From contig CAYVQF010000018.1 in NCBI GenBank assembly GCA_964454015.1, positions 1-64,000 on the forward strand: a stretch of 64,000 nucleotides of DNA, given 5' to 3'. The notes under the pieces were generated by a model. That model saw nothing but the letters and a program-made list of their open reading frames with translations, was not told where the DNA came from and made no database searches. This document shows, in pieces, positions 53,733 to 62,682 of the stretch. The stretch is from CAYVQF01 sp964454015. Its GTDB lineage: Bacteria; Myxococcota_A; Bradymonadia; UBA4248. Both the position numbers and the translations under genes were made by a program. How positions within the stretch are numbered: position 1 is the first letter of the stretch; the number at the start of each line of letters is the position of its first letter.

Positions 53733-55853
53733 ATGCGAAAGGTAGGCAAAGTGTTGGGTTGGGCTGCCTTGGCGGCGGTGGTGGTGGTGAGTATGGGCTG
53801 CGCTGGGAGCGAGCAGCGCCGCGACGAGCTGCCCGTGACCAAGGTGGTGCTCTATCAGAACGGCGTGGGCTATTTCGAACGCTTCGGGACGGTCGAGGGG
53901 GACGAGCTGCGGCTGCGCATTCGCCCGGATCAGATCAACGACATGCTGACGTCGCTGACCATCATCGACACCTCTGGGGGCAAGGTGTCGAGTGTCTCCT
54001 TGCCGGTGGAGCGCAATGCCCAGATGGCGCTGGGCGATTTGCCGCCGCAGGTGCGTTATGCCGGGGGCTTGATGGGCGTGCTCGAAGCCTTTCGCGGGGC
54101 CAAGGTCAAGGTGAGCGCCAAGGGTTCTGGTGCTACGGGCCGGGTGATCGGCCTGGAGCAGGGCGAGAGCGGGTGGCGGGTGTCCATCCTGACGGACAGC
54201 GCTCAGGTGGTGCCCATCGATGTGGAGACGATCACCCAGGTGACCTTGCAGGACCGGACCTTGGCCGTGGGTTTGGCCAAGGCTTTGGACGTGACCTTGG
54301 GCGAAGGTGAGTGGAAGCCGATAGAGCTGACGGTGCGCTTCTCCAAGGGGGGCGACCACAAGGTGTTGATGTCCTACATATCGGCGATGCCGACGTGGAA
54401 ACCGGCCTATCGCATCGTCATCGACCAAGAGAAGATGCGGCTGCAGGGCTGGGCCGTGGTGGACAACGTTTCGGGGGAGGACTGGGAGAATGTGCGCTTG
54501 TCGTTGGCGGCCGGGAGCCCCATCTCTTTCATGGTCGATTTGCATACGCCGCGGCTTCCTTACCGCGCGGACCTGACGCACCGGACCTATGCGCTGAGCG
54601 CCGAGGCGCCCCCGGAAGCGTTGGCGGCTTTTGGTGGTGGTGGCATGGCTGATTCTTCCATGCAGATGTCCAAGGTTGCGGCGGCGCCTCCGGCGCCGAG
54701 CCGGGCCAAGAAGGAGTCCAAACCGCGGACGGCTTATGCAGAACGAGAAGAGTCCTATGGCTGGGGGGGCGACGATGCCGACGCGTTCTATGATGATTGG
54801 GCGCCGAGCCCGGAGATGGACGCTGGTCTCTTCGAGGGCAGCGTGGACGTGCAGGTGAGTGGGCAGGCGGTGGGCGCGGTGTACCGCTATGACATTGGGG
54901 TTCCCGTGACGGTGCCCGATCGGTCGAGCGCGATGGTTCCCATCGTCAATGCGGCCGTCGAAGGTGAGGACGTGCTCTACTACGATCCGACGAGCGGGTC
55001 GGCGCGGGCGCAGACGACGCCCTACCGGGCGGTGCGGATGACCAACACCACGGGGATGGTGTTGGAGCAGGGTCCGTTGACGATTTACAAGGACTCGACC
55101 TTCGTGGGTTCGGGGCTTGCCCCGCAAGTGGGTGCGGACCAGACGGTGTTCATTTCGTACAGCTTGGAGCCGACGGTGCACGTCGAGGCTTTTTCCGACT
55201 ACAGTCAGCAGGAGCAACGGCTGGTCAAGGTCAAGGATGGAGTGATGACGGTGGAGTCCTATCAACTGCAGACGCAGCGTTTCACCCTAACCAACAGGGG
55301 CGCTGAGGCGCAGGTGGTCTATCTTCGCAGTGACAAGGTCCCTGGTTATGAGCTGCGTGAAGGGGAAGGGATGGAGGCGATCACCCAGGGCGAGGTCTAT
55401 TTCGTCAAGGCGCATGTGGCCGGAGCGGCGTCGACGGTCCAGGAGGTGGTACAGGCCAGCAAGGCGCGACGCACGCTGCGGTTGACGGACCACGAGTCGG
55501 CGGCGGTGCTGACGCTGTATGTGTCGTCGGTGGATGCCAACCCACGGGTGAAGGCCCAGGTGGAGGAAGTGCTGGCGTATCGGCGCACCTTGGGGGACAT
55601 GGAGCATCGCCGCAGCGCCGTGCTGGCGCGGCAGCGGGAGCTCTATCAGCGCTCGCAGGAGCTGCGCAACAACATCAACGTTTTGGGCAAGAACAAAGCG
55701 AACGACGCCTTGCGGGCCGATTTGACGAAGAAGCTCGCTGAGGCCGAGAACGAGCTGGCGGGGATCGACCGAGAGTTGGTGGAGATCGGCGAGCGTCGTT
55801 ATGCGACGGAGGTGCAGATGCGCGAGGCCTTCAACGGGATCGTGTTGGAGTAG
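53733..55853 (+). CDS. DUF4139 domain lipoprotein
   Basis: A 706-residue exported protein. Signal and lipobox SMGC (about residue 21). The N-terminal domain (TKVVLYQNGVGYFERFGTVEGDELRL) matches the DUF4140/DUF4139 start. The main beta-rich DUF4139 part contains VLMSYISAMPTWKPAYRIVID and the later SYSLEPTVHVEAFSDYS. An insert of about 100 residues (Ala/Pro-rich, Tyr/Trp/Asp cluster) lies in the middle. The C-terminal 100 residues are a coiled coil (LARQRELYQRSQELRNNIN). ATG 53733 has AAGGAGG 4 nt upstream. It follows hutU by 40 nt, but a joint function is doubtful. Family function is unknown. Confidence 0.88.
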   Translation: MRKVGKVLGWAALAAVVVVSMGCAGSEQRRDELPVTKVVLYQNGVGYFERFGTVEGDELRLRIRPDQINDMLTSLTIIDTSGGKVSSVSLPVERNAQMALGDLPPQVRYAGGLMGVLEAFRGAKVKVSAKGSGATGRVIGLEQGESGWRVSILTDSAQVVPIDVETITQVTLQDRTLAVGLAKALDVTLGEGEWKPIELTVRFSKGGDHKVLMSYISAMPTWKPAYRIVIDQEKMRLQGWAVVDNVSGEDWENVRLSLAAGSPISFMVDLHTPRLPYRADLTHRTYALSAEAPPEALAAFGGGGMADSSMQMSKVAAAPPAPSRAKKESKPRTAYAEREESYGWGGDDADAFYDDWAPSPEMDAGLFEGSVDVQVSGQAVGAVYRYDIGVPVTVPDRSSAMVPIVNAAVEGEDVLYYDPTSGSARAQTTPYRAVRMTNTTGMVLEQGPLTIYKDSTFVGSGLAPQVGADQTVFISYSLEPTVHVEAFSDYSQQEQRLVKVKDGVMTVESYQLQTQRFTLTNRGAEAQVVYLRSDKVPGYELREGEGMEAITQGEVYFVKAHVAGAASTVQEVVQASKARRTLRLTDHESAAVLTLYVSSVDANPRVKAQVEEVLAYRRTLGDMEHRRSAVLARQRELYQRSQELRNNINVLGKNKANDALRADLTKKLAEAENELAGIDRELVEIGERRYATEVQMREAFNGIVLE

Positions 55854-55888
55854 GCGCGTATGATCAGCCTCGGCAGGAGAGAGTTGAG

Positions 55889-56971
55889 ATGAGGTGGCTT
55901 GATTCGAAGGCGTGGGTAGTTCTAGGTGCCCTGATGGTGCTGGCGTCGAGCGGCGGAGCGGCGTGGGCCGCGTCGCTTTGTGATGACGACTGCGCCTGGG
56001 AGGGGCGTTGTGAGCGCTTGGGTGAGCAGTGTGTGGCCACGCGCGAGGAGGCGTGCCGGCTTTCAGCCCAGTGTTCGATGAGCGGTCATTGCCGCCTCGA
56101 CGCGACACGCCAGCAGTGTGTTCAGGCGGCCCAGGATCCCTGCCAAGACTCGCCAGCGTGTGAGAGCGAGGGGGCTTGTTTCTTCAATGGCCAGTGTGTC
56201 GATGGGGCGATGTGGTGTCGGATGGGGGCGCGGTGTACCCATGAGGGCGCGTGCCGCTTCGATGCGGAGCGGCAGCTCTGTGTGGTGAGTCCCGAGGGTT
56301 GCCGGGAAAGTTATGCCTGCGCCGAGGCGGGCGTGTGCGACTACGACGCGGCGACGCAGCGGTGCGTGGCAGGTGCTGATGCTTGTCGCCACAGCGAGGC
56401 TTGTGCCAGTAGTGGCCGCTGTTTGCTGGTTGCTGGGAGGTGTGTTGCTGGATCGGCAGAGGACTGTGCCGCCTCAGCGGCCTGTCGTGATGGCGGCGCT
56501 TGTCATTTGCGGGGCGAGGGCTGTGTGGTGCTCGAGAGCGCTGATTGCGCCGCATCGACGCGCTGTGCCCAGTTGGGCCATTGCTTTGCCGTGGATGCCC
56601 AGGGGCAGGTGACGGCGGAAAGTGGCGCTATCCGTGGCTGTGGCCACGGTGGGCGCTGTGATGCTCTGGAGGTGTGTCGCCGTTGGGGTCGGTGTGGGGT
56701 GGTGGAGGGTCGATGTGCGCCCGTGCGTGACGAGGATTGCCAGAAGAGCGAGGCCTGTAGCCGAGACGGGGCCTGTCACCGGATCGCGGCGAGCCCTGGG
56801 GTCTTCGGGCAGGGGCCGCGCTGTGGTGCCAAGAGCGATGAGGATTGCGTGGGCAAATGCGGGGGCAAGACGCCGTGTCGCTTCGAGCTTGGCATGGGGG
56901 GGGCGGGCGGGTGCCACAGCGGCACGATGATGGAGCACGGGGTTGGCGCGATGGAGTGGGGCTGGACCTGA
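55889..56971 (+). CDS. Secreted Cys-rich repeat protein
   Basis: A 360-residue exported protein. The signal peptide ends AAWAA. The mature part has about eight Cys-rich units with C-x(4-5)-C-x(3-5)-G-x-C-x(6-9)-C spacing (for example CSMSGHCRLDATRQQC and CTHEGACRFDAERQLC), around 40 Cys in total, consistent with disulfide-bonded modules. The C-terminus becomes Gly/Met-rich. ATG 55889 has GGAGAGAGTTGAG upstream. It lies 35 nt after the DUF4139 gene, likely in the same operon. No function can be assigned. Confidence 0.82.
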   Translation: MRWLDSKAWVVLGALMVLASSGGAAWAASLCDDDCAWEGRCERLGEQCVATREEACRLSAQCSMSGHCRLDATRQQCVQAAQDPCQDSPACESEGACFFNGQCVDGAMWCRMGARCTHEGACRFDAERQLCVVSPEGCRESYACAEAGVCDYDAATQRCVAGADACRHSEACASSGRCLLVAGRCVAGSAEDCAASAACRDGGACHLRGEGCVVLESADCAASTRCAQLGHCFAVDAQGQVTAESGAIRGCGHGGRCDALEVCRRWGRCGVVEGRCAPVRDEDCQKSEACSRDGACHRIAASPGVFGQGPRCGAKSDEDCVGKCGGKTPCRFELGMGGAGGCHSGTMMEHGVGAMEWGWT

Positions 56972-56973
56972 GT

Positions 56974-58092
56974 CTAGAAGTCGGGGATGAGGTCGACGAA
57001 ATCGGGTCGGTCGACGAAAGGATTGCGGTTGAGCTGCACGGCTTCGATGGCGTTGTTGCGGGTGAATTCTTTGAGATCGACGGGGTCGTCGGCGTGCCAC
57101 TGGCGGAGCACCTGTTCGACCGTTTCGGCGATGGGCATTTGGTAGCGGACCGACATGTAAAATTGGGCGCGGGCGACGTCGCCGCGGGTGGCCAGGCGGA
57201 CGAAGAAGACCCAGTCGCCGTTGGCGTTTTTGCCGCGGTAGGAGCCGTCGGCTTGCCAGGTGCAGTTGGGCGGGGTGCAGGTGGGTACGCCGAAGGGGAA
57301 GTCGCCGCGCTGGTTGTTGGCCGTGGCCCAGGAGGGGAAGATGTGGTGGAGGTCACCGCGTCCGGTGGGATCGTGTGAGGGTACGAGCTGGCTCGAGGGC
57401 CAGGTGTGCTCGGTGTTGAAGGAGCAGTTGTCGAAGGAGCTGCCGTCAAGGAGGGTGCAGGTTCCTTTGGGGTAGGTGGTGCCATCAGGGGTGAGGGTGC
57501 GGCCGGTGTAGACGCATTCATAGAGACCGTCGTGGAGGTCGATGCCGGTGCCGCCGTTGACGCCGTAGATTTCGTCGCGGGCGAGGTCATAGCCCATGGC
57601 GAATTGTTCGTCCGTGAAGACGAGGAGGGCGGCGCGGAGCTCTGCCGGCGGGAGGGCTTGCATGTCGTCGTAGATGGCGGCGAGGACCGCATCGAGCTCG
57701 GGGGTGTAGGCGTCGCTCTGGTCACTCTGGTCGAGTTGATCGCCGAGGTCGTCGATGTGCTGATCGGGGAGGAGATCTTGGCTTTGATCGGCCGTGTCTT
57801 GGAGGTCGACGAAGATGTCTGGGGGGAGGTCTTGGAGGTCGGCTTCGATTTCAGTGAGATCGCTGGTGTCGGCGAGGGTGTCCGTGTCGATGAGGTCGGT
57901 GAGGTCGAGGTTGTCCTCGAGGGTGTCCGACGGGTCACTGAGGTCGTGGAGGTCGGGTTCGGGCGTGGTGTCTTGGCTCGCGTCGGTGTCGCTGGTTTCT
58001 TGGAGATCGGGTGCGTCCTTTGGAGCGTGGTCGTCACAAGAAAAGGTGATGAATGCAGCAAGGACGCAGCAAGCGAGGAGGTATGGGCGCAT
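56974..58092 (-). CDS. Endonuclease I-family lipoprotein with Asp-rich stalk
   Basis: A 372-residue lipoprotein: lipobox TFSC (about residue 19) followed by DDHAPKD, then an Asp-rich stalk of about 120 residues (for example DLQDLPPDIFVDLQD), and a C-terminal endonuclease I (EndA/NucM) domain. NTEHTWPSSQLV is the His-containing metal/catalytic motif, HHIFPSWATANNQRGDFPFG the following conserved block, and RGDVARAQFYMSVRY the last one. The family degrades DNA and RNA outside the cell. ATG 58092 has GGGGAA upstream and gives the signal peptide. It converges with the Cys-rich gene 3 nt away. Confidence 0.92.
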   Translation of the reverse strand: MRPYLLACCVLAAFITFSCDDHAPKDAPDLQETSDTDASQDTTPEPDLHDLSDPSDTLEDNLDLTDLIDTDTLADTSDLTEIEADLQDLPPDIFVDLQDTADQSQDLLPDQHIDDLGDQLDQSDQSDAYTPELDAVLAAIYDDMQALPPAELRAALLVFTDEQFAMGYDLARDEIYGVNGGTGIDLHDGLYECVYTGRTLTPDGTTYPKGTCTLLDGSSFDNCSFNTEHTWPSSQLVPSHDPTGRGDLHHIFPSWATANNQRGDFPFGVPTCTPPNCTWQADGSYRGKNANGDWVFFVRLATRGDVARAQFYMSVRYQMPIAETVEQVLRQWHADDPVDLKEFTRNNAIEAVQLNRNPFVDRPDFVDLIPDF

Positions 58093-58313
58093 TGTTGTTC
58101 CCCAGTTGGGTGCGGCGCCGCCGTGGCGTCTTGGATTGAGGGATAGCGCGAGACTTGGGGTGAAGCAAGCGGGAAATGCGCTTTGTGAGGCGCAGTGTCG
58201 GGTCAAGAGAGGGAGGGTGGGGCGCCTTGCCCGATGGTGGGGGTGGTGTTAGTTTTCGCGCGATCGCGCAGGCAGATAGTGGCTGCCAAACGCATTTTGG
58301 AGGTGAGAGACCC

Positions 58314-59648
58314 ATGTCAGAACCGCTTGCTGAAGCTCGTTCGTCTTTGGCGTTGCCCCCGCCCTACTATCGCTGGGCGGTGTTGGTCTTCGTGTCGCTG
58401 GCCATGTTTGGCAATTATTATGTGTACGACTCGACGGGTCCGATTTTCGACTTGTTGAAGTCTCAGCTTGGCTTCAGTGACAGTCAGCTCGGCGGTTTGT
58501 ATTCGGCCTATAGCATCGCAGCGGTGTTGGTGTTGTTGGCGGGTGGCTATCTGATTGATCGCTGGGGTACGAAGAAGTCGATCATGCTCTTTGCGGTCAT
58601 CTGTTTGGGCGCGGCGGCGCTGACGGCGGTGTCGTCAGAGTACGTGGTGATGGTGAGTGGTCGGTTTTTATTGGGGATGGGGGCCGAGCCGTTGATTGTC
58701 GCGGTGACCACGGCGTTGGCGAAGTGGTTCAAGGGCAAGGAGCTGAGTTTTGCCTTTGGGTTGAATTTGACCATCTCGCGTTTGGGTTCGGCATCGGCCG
58801 ATTGGTCCACGGGCTGGGCGCGGCCTCTCTACGAGAATTGGCAGGACCCGCTGTGGTTGGCGACGGGGGTGGCGGGTGTGTCCTTGGCGGGTGCGTTTTT
58901 GTACTGGGTGATGGAGAGCCGCGCCGACGGACGCTACGCCCTTGGTGATGTGCAGGAGACGGAGAAGCTGGAGCGACGTGGGATGTTCTCGTTCAGCGCG
59001 TCGTACTGGTACATCGTGGCGTTGTGCGTGGTTTTTTACTCGACGGTTTTCCCCTTTCGGGCCTTTGCGATCTTCTATTTTCAGCAGGCGCACGGTCTGG
59101 AGCGGGATGCGGCGGGGATGTTGAGCTCGCTGTTGCCGATCGCGGCGATGATCGCGACGCCTTTGTTTGGGTTGTTGGTGGATCGGGTGGGCAAGCGCTC
59201 GTTTTTCATGGCCGTGGGTTCGTTGATTTTGCTGCCCCTGTTTTTGATCGTGACCTATGCGCCGGCTGGTCCGCAGTTGAGCATCGGCGGGAATGTCATT
59301 CCGTTGACGCTGCTCGTGGTGATGTTGTTGTTGGGTTTGGCATTTTCCATGATCCCCGCGGTGATGTGGCCGTCGGTGGCCTACATCGTGCCGCAGCAGC
59401 GGCTGGGGACGGGTTATGCGTTGATGACGCTGTGTCAGCAGATAGGGATGGCGTTCGTGCCGTGGTTCATTGGGTTTTTGAACGATTGGTTTTCGGCGAG
59501 TCCTGAGAATCCAGAAGGTTACGCGGCAGGGATGTGGGCGTTCACGGTGTTGGCGTCGCTGGGTCTTTTCTTCTCGTTCATGTTGTGGCGGGCGGAGCGT
59601 GGTCCTGGTGCTCACGGTCTGGAGTCCATCACCACGAAGCAGCATTGA
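58314..59648 (+). CDS. Major facilitator superfamily transporter
   Basis: A 444-residue inner-membrane transporter with about 12 hydrophobic segments. GGYLIDRWGTKKSI and the second-half GLLVDRVGKRSFFM are the two MFS A-type loop motifs; GMGAEPLIVAVTTALAKWFKGKE is typical of the 4-5 region. The similarity is to the NNP/sialate-type or undefined MFS rather than to drug exporters, so the substrate is open. ATG 58314 has GGAGGTGAG. A GCGCGATCGCGC palindrome (58258-58269) lies upstream. The next gene follows after 32 nt. Confidence 0.88.
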   Translation: MSEPLAEARSSLALPPPYYRWAVLVFVSLAMFGNYYVYDSTGPIFDLLKSQLGFSDSQLGGLYSAYSIAAVLVLLAGGYLIDRWGTKKSIMLFAVICLGAAALTAVSSEYVVMVSGRFLLGMGAEPLIVAVTTALAKWFKGKELSFAFGLNLTISRLGSASADWSTGWARPLYENWQDPLWLATGVAGVSLAGAFLYWVMESRADGRYALGDVQETEKLERRGMFSFSASYWYIVALCVVFYSTVFPFRAFAIFYFQQAHGLERDAAGMLSSLLPIAAMIATPLFGLLVDRVGKRSFFMAVGSLILLPLFLIVTYAPAGPQLSIGGNVIPLTLLVVMLLLGLAFSMIPAVMWPSVAYIVPQQRLGTGYALMTLCQQIGMAFVPWFIGFLNDWFSASPENPEGYAAGMWAFTVLASLGLFFSFMLWRAERGPGAHGLESITTKQH

Positions 59649-59680
59649 TGATGTAGCGCTGCGGGCAGTGGGTGTTCTTC

Positions 59681-60952
59681 ATGGGTGAGCGTTCTCCTGA
59701 TGCCGAGGGGCATCCTCTGGTGTTGCCGAGCCCGGAACTGGCGCCTCAGGTGACGGGCGCGGCGCAGGGCCGGCGTCTGGTCATGGAGATGGGGCGCGCT
59801 TTGCATCGTTTTGGGACGCCTGCGCATCGCCTGGAGGATGTGTTGACCCGGGTGGCGCGTCAGCTCGGTTTGGAGGCGTCATTTTTTGCGGTGCCAACGG
59901 CGCTCTTTGGTCACTTTGGCCCGCTGGGGCGTCAGCAGAGTGCCTTTGTTCGGATCGACGATGAGGACGTGCATCTGGGCAAGATCGCGGCGTTGGACGA
60001 GGTGGTCAAGCGTCTGTTGACGAATGCCGTGACGCCGGCGGCGGCGTTGGTGGAGATCCGTGAGGTTGCTGGCGCCCCCTCGCGCTATGGTCGTGGGGTG
60101 ACGCTGAGCGCCTTTGCCGTGGCGTCAGCGGCGGGGGCGGTTTTTTTTGGCGGTGGCTGGGCTGAGGTCGGTGTAGGGGCTTTGTTGGGTACCATGGTTG
60201 GGTTTTTGGCCATGGTCTTGGCGACGCCGGCCAGCCGACCGATTTTCGTCCCGCTGGCGGCGACGCTGTGCGCCAGTGGTGCTGCTGGGCTGGAGTGGTT
60301 TTTGGGTGGCTTCGCGACGGAAGTGGCGACCTTGGCGGGGGTCATATATCTGTTGCCGGGTCTGACCTTGACGGTGGCCTTGACGGAGGTGTCGACGCGT
60401 AACCTGGTGGCGGGCACGGCGCGGCTGATGGTGGCGATGCTGACTCTGTTGGGCCTGGGCTTTGGGGTGATCCTTGGGCGGTGGCTGAGCGCGTTGTCTC
60501 CGAGCTCCTTGGGTGTGGAGGCGGCCGGCGTGCCGGTGTGGGTTTCGGTGGCGGCGGTGTTGGTGGCACCGTTGGCATTTGCGGTGTTGTTCCACGCCCG
60601 GGGGCGCGACATGGTGTGGATCTTGGTGGCTGGGGTGAGCACCTTTTTGGCAGCGCGAACGGGTTCCATCTGGGGTGGGTCTACGATTGGGGCTTGGTTG
60701 GGGGCGGTGATTGCCGGGGTGGTGGGTAATGTGTGGGGGCGCTTCTTGGACCGGCCGCCGATTATTGTGACGGTGCCGGCGATCATGCTGTTGGTGCCGG
60801 GATCTTTGGGCTTTCGCAGCGTGGTGTGGATGATGGCGGACGACACGATGAGCGGGGTGGATGCGGCCTTCGAGACGGGTTTGGTGGCCATGGCATTGGC
60901 CGTGGGGCTGTTGATGGCCAATGTGATTGTGCCGCCGCGGCGTCGCGTCTAG
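59681..60952 (+). CDS. ThrE-type threonine/serine exporter family protein
   Basis: A 423-residue membrane protein with the ThrE fused architecture: a cytoplasmic N-terminal domain (MEMGRALHRFGTPAHRLEDVLTRVARQLGL ... FFAVPTALFG) and ten membrane helices, with YLLPGLTLTVALTEVSTRNLVAGTARL and ITVTVPAIMLLVPGSLGFRS in the two halves. ThrE exports threonine and serine; the substrate here is inferred. The start is ATG 59681; a GTG at 59672 is also in frame. It is probably co-transcribed with the MFS gene. Confidence 0.88.
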   Translation: MGERSPDAEGHPLVLPSPELAPQVTGAAQGRRLVMEMGRALHRFGTPAHRLEDVLTRVARQLGLEASFFAVPTALFGHFGPLGRQQSAFVRIDDEDVHLGKIAALDEVVKRLLTNAVTPAAALVEIREVAGAPSRYGRGVTLSAFAVASAAGAVFFGGGWAEVGVGALLGTMVGFLAMVLATPASRPIFVPLAATLCASGAAGLEWFLGGFATEVATLAGVIYLLPGLTLTVALTEVSTRNLVAGTARLMVAMLTLLGLGFGVILGRWLSALSPSSLGVEAAGVPVWVSVAAVLVAPLAFAVLFHARGRDMVWILVAGVSTFLAARTGSIWGGSTIGAWLGAVIAGVVGNVWGRFLDRPPIIVTVPAIMLLVPGSLGFRSVVWMMADDTMSGVDAAFETGLVAMALAVGLLMANVIVPPRRRV

Positions 60953-61052
60953 CCGGTGAATGCCCGGCATGGGGTTGGGCACGCGGGCAAATGGCGGCGA
61001 TGGAGGGAGGCGAAGGCGGCGGCACTTGCGCGGGTCGTCGTGGAAAAAAAGC

Positions 61053-61080
61053 TTGCGAAATCGGTGGGCATGTGTACATA
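61053..61080 (+). promoter_or_regulatory. Candidate promoter of the RNA helicase gene
   Basis: TTGCGA (61053-61058), 16-nt spacer, TACATA (61075-61080). The expected transcription start, about 7 nt downstream, coincides with the first base of the hairpin at 61087. Confidence 0.35.
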
Positions 61081-61086
61081 AGGCGC

Positions 61087-61154
61087 CGACCTCGACAGGG
61101 ATCGAGGTCGTTGGAGGCAGCATGACGCTGCCATGGGCGCGATGGACGCGCCAT
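61087..61154 (+). promoter_or_regulatory. Three adjacent hairpins in the RNA helicase leader
   Basis: Three perfect or near-perfect hairpins follow one another: CGACCTCGA/TCGAGGTCG (61087-61110, 9 bp, loop 6), GGCAGC/GCTGCC (61116-61132, 6 bp, loop 5) and AT-G-GGCGCG/CGCGCCAT (61133-61154, 8 bp with one bulged G, loop 5). No T run follows, so they are not a classical terminator. A wider GCCGA/TCGGC pair follows (about 61174-61197). They would lie in the 5' leader of the downstream RNA helicase. Confidence 0.6.
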
Positions 61155-61247
61155 TTCTTACGTGCCTCAGAGCGTTGCCGACGGTGACCTTCCTCGGCAC
61201 GATCACGCTGCGGCCAAGGTCTGGCGCAGCATCTCTAAAGGCATTTC

Positions 61248-62594
61248 ATGACGTTCGTTTCTTTTCCCCTCGATGCGGCGCTGGTGCGCGCCACGGAAAC
61301 CCTTGGTTTTTCTGAGCCAACCCCCATTCAAGCTGCGGTCATGGGGCCTGCGATCGAGGGACGCGATATTTTGGCTTGTGCCATGACGGGCAGCGGGAAA
61401 ACGGCGGCGTTTTCCTTGCCCATTCTCGAGTATTTGTTGCGCGAGCCCGGCAAGGGCACCCGGGCGTTGGTGCTGACGCCGACCCGGGAATTGGCGGCGC
61501 AGGTGCAGGCCCACATCGAAGCGCTGGCGCAGTACACGCGTATCAAGGTCGCTTCGGTGTTCGGTGGTGTGCGTCCGGGGCCGCAAGAGCGCGCGATCCG
61601 GGCGGGCGTGGAGATCATCGTGGCGACGCCGGGCCGCTTGCTGGATCACATGCAGCAGCCCTGGTGCCGCTTCGATGACCTGGACGTTTTGGTGCTGGAT
61701 GAGGCGGACCGGATGTTGGACATGGGCTTTTTGCCCGATGTGCGGCGCATCATGGATCGGCTGCCGCGGGCCAAGCAGACCTTGTTGTTTTCAGCGACCA
61801 TGCCGCAGGCCATCGTCGCGCTGAGCAGGGATCTTTTGGAAGATCCCTTGCGGATTGGGACGGAAAGGAAGGCGGCGCCGGCCACGGGTATTGCGCACAC
61901 GGTGATGCCCGTGTCGGAGAAGCTGAAACCGGGTTTGCTGTTGGCCCTCTTGGCCGAGCGGCCGCAAGTGGCGACCTTGGTGTTTACCCGAACCAAGCAC
62001 CGGGCGAATCGTTTGGCGGACCACTTGGAGAAGAGAGGTATCCGTTGTGATCGGATCCACGGCAACCGCAGCCAGGCCCAGCGAGAGGACGCCCTGCGGG
62101 CGTTCAAGTCGGGACGTTTGCAGGTGCTGGTGGCGACGGACATCGCCGCGCGTGGGATCGACATCGAGGCTTTGCCGCTGGTGGTGAACTTTGATGTGCC
62201 GCCAGTGCCGGAGGATTACGTCCATCGGGCAGGTCGTACGGCCAGAGCCGGTGACGTCGGTGACAGCGTGATTTTCTCGACCCCTGAGGACGCGCGGGAT
62301 CTGAAGCACATCGAGCGTTTCATTGGCAAGACCTTGCCACGGCGTCGCCTGGAGGGCTTCGACTACGATGCGGCGCCGCAGGAGCGTTTCGAGGTGCCAC
62401 TGGCGGAGCGGATCGCCGAGATCAGGGCGCGCAAGGCAGAAGATCGGGCGCGGGCCGCGGCGAACGCGGAGCGTCGGGCCAAGGCTCAGTCCATGCGCGC
62501 CAACAGTGCGCCGAGCGCCAAGGCGAACGAGGGCAACGCGCCGCGTCGTTCCTCGGGGCATCGGCCAGCCCAGCGACGCAACCGGAGCGCTTAG
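61248..62594 (+). CDS. rhlE: DEAD-box RNA helicase (RhlE-type)
   Basis: A 448-residue cytoplasmic ATP-dependent RNA helicase. Motifs in order: Q motif (FSEPTPIQ), I AMTGSGKT, Ia PTRELAAQ, Ib TPGRL, II DEAD in VLDEADRM, III SAT, IV-V LVATDIAARGIDI, VI HRAGRTARAG. The C-terminal 70 residues are basic (RRAKAQSMRANSAPSAKANEG ...), as in RhlE. ATG 61248 has AAAGG 6 nt upstream. Such helicases act on ribosome assembly and RNA decay and are often cold-induced; the 295-nt structured leader fits that. Confidence 0.96.
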   Translation: MTFVSFPLDAALVRATETLGFSEPTPIQAAVMGPAIEGRDILACAMTGSGKTAAFSLPILEYLLREPGKGTRALVLTPTRELAAQVQAHIEALAQYTRIKVASVFGGVRPGPQERAIRAGVEIIVATPGRLLDHMQQPWCRFDDLDVLVLDEADRMLDMGFLPDVRRIMDRLPRAKQTLLFSATMPQAIVALSRDLLEDPLRIGTERKAAPATGIAHTVMPVSEKLKPGLLLALLAERPQVATLVFTRTKHRANRLADHLEKRGIRCDRIHGNRSQAQREDALRAFKSGRLQVLVATDIAARGIDIEALPLVVNFDVPPVPEDYVHRAGRTARAGDVGDSVIFSTPEDARDLKHIERFIGKTLPRRRLEGFDYDAAPQERFEVPLAERIAEIRARKAEDRARAAANAERRAKAQSMRANSAPSAKANEGNAPRRSSGHRPAQRRNRSA

Positions 62595-62682
62595 TTTTCG
62601 CGTGCGGGTGTGGTGAGAGCGGTGCGAACGGAGCCCTGGGGCTTGGGGGTGGGCACTCTCAGGGTGGCTCAGGTGCCGCGGC

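Noticed and set aside
56628..58061. 477-codon minus-strand frame overlapping the endonuclease gene
   Set aside because: Thr/Ser/Pro-rich shadow of the Asp-rich stalk; the endonuclease I motifs lie in the other frame.
58258..58269. GCGCGATCGCGC palindrome before the MFS gene as operator
   Set aside because: It is GC-rich and such words arise by chance in this composition; no regulator is adjacent.
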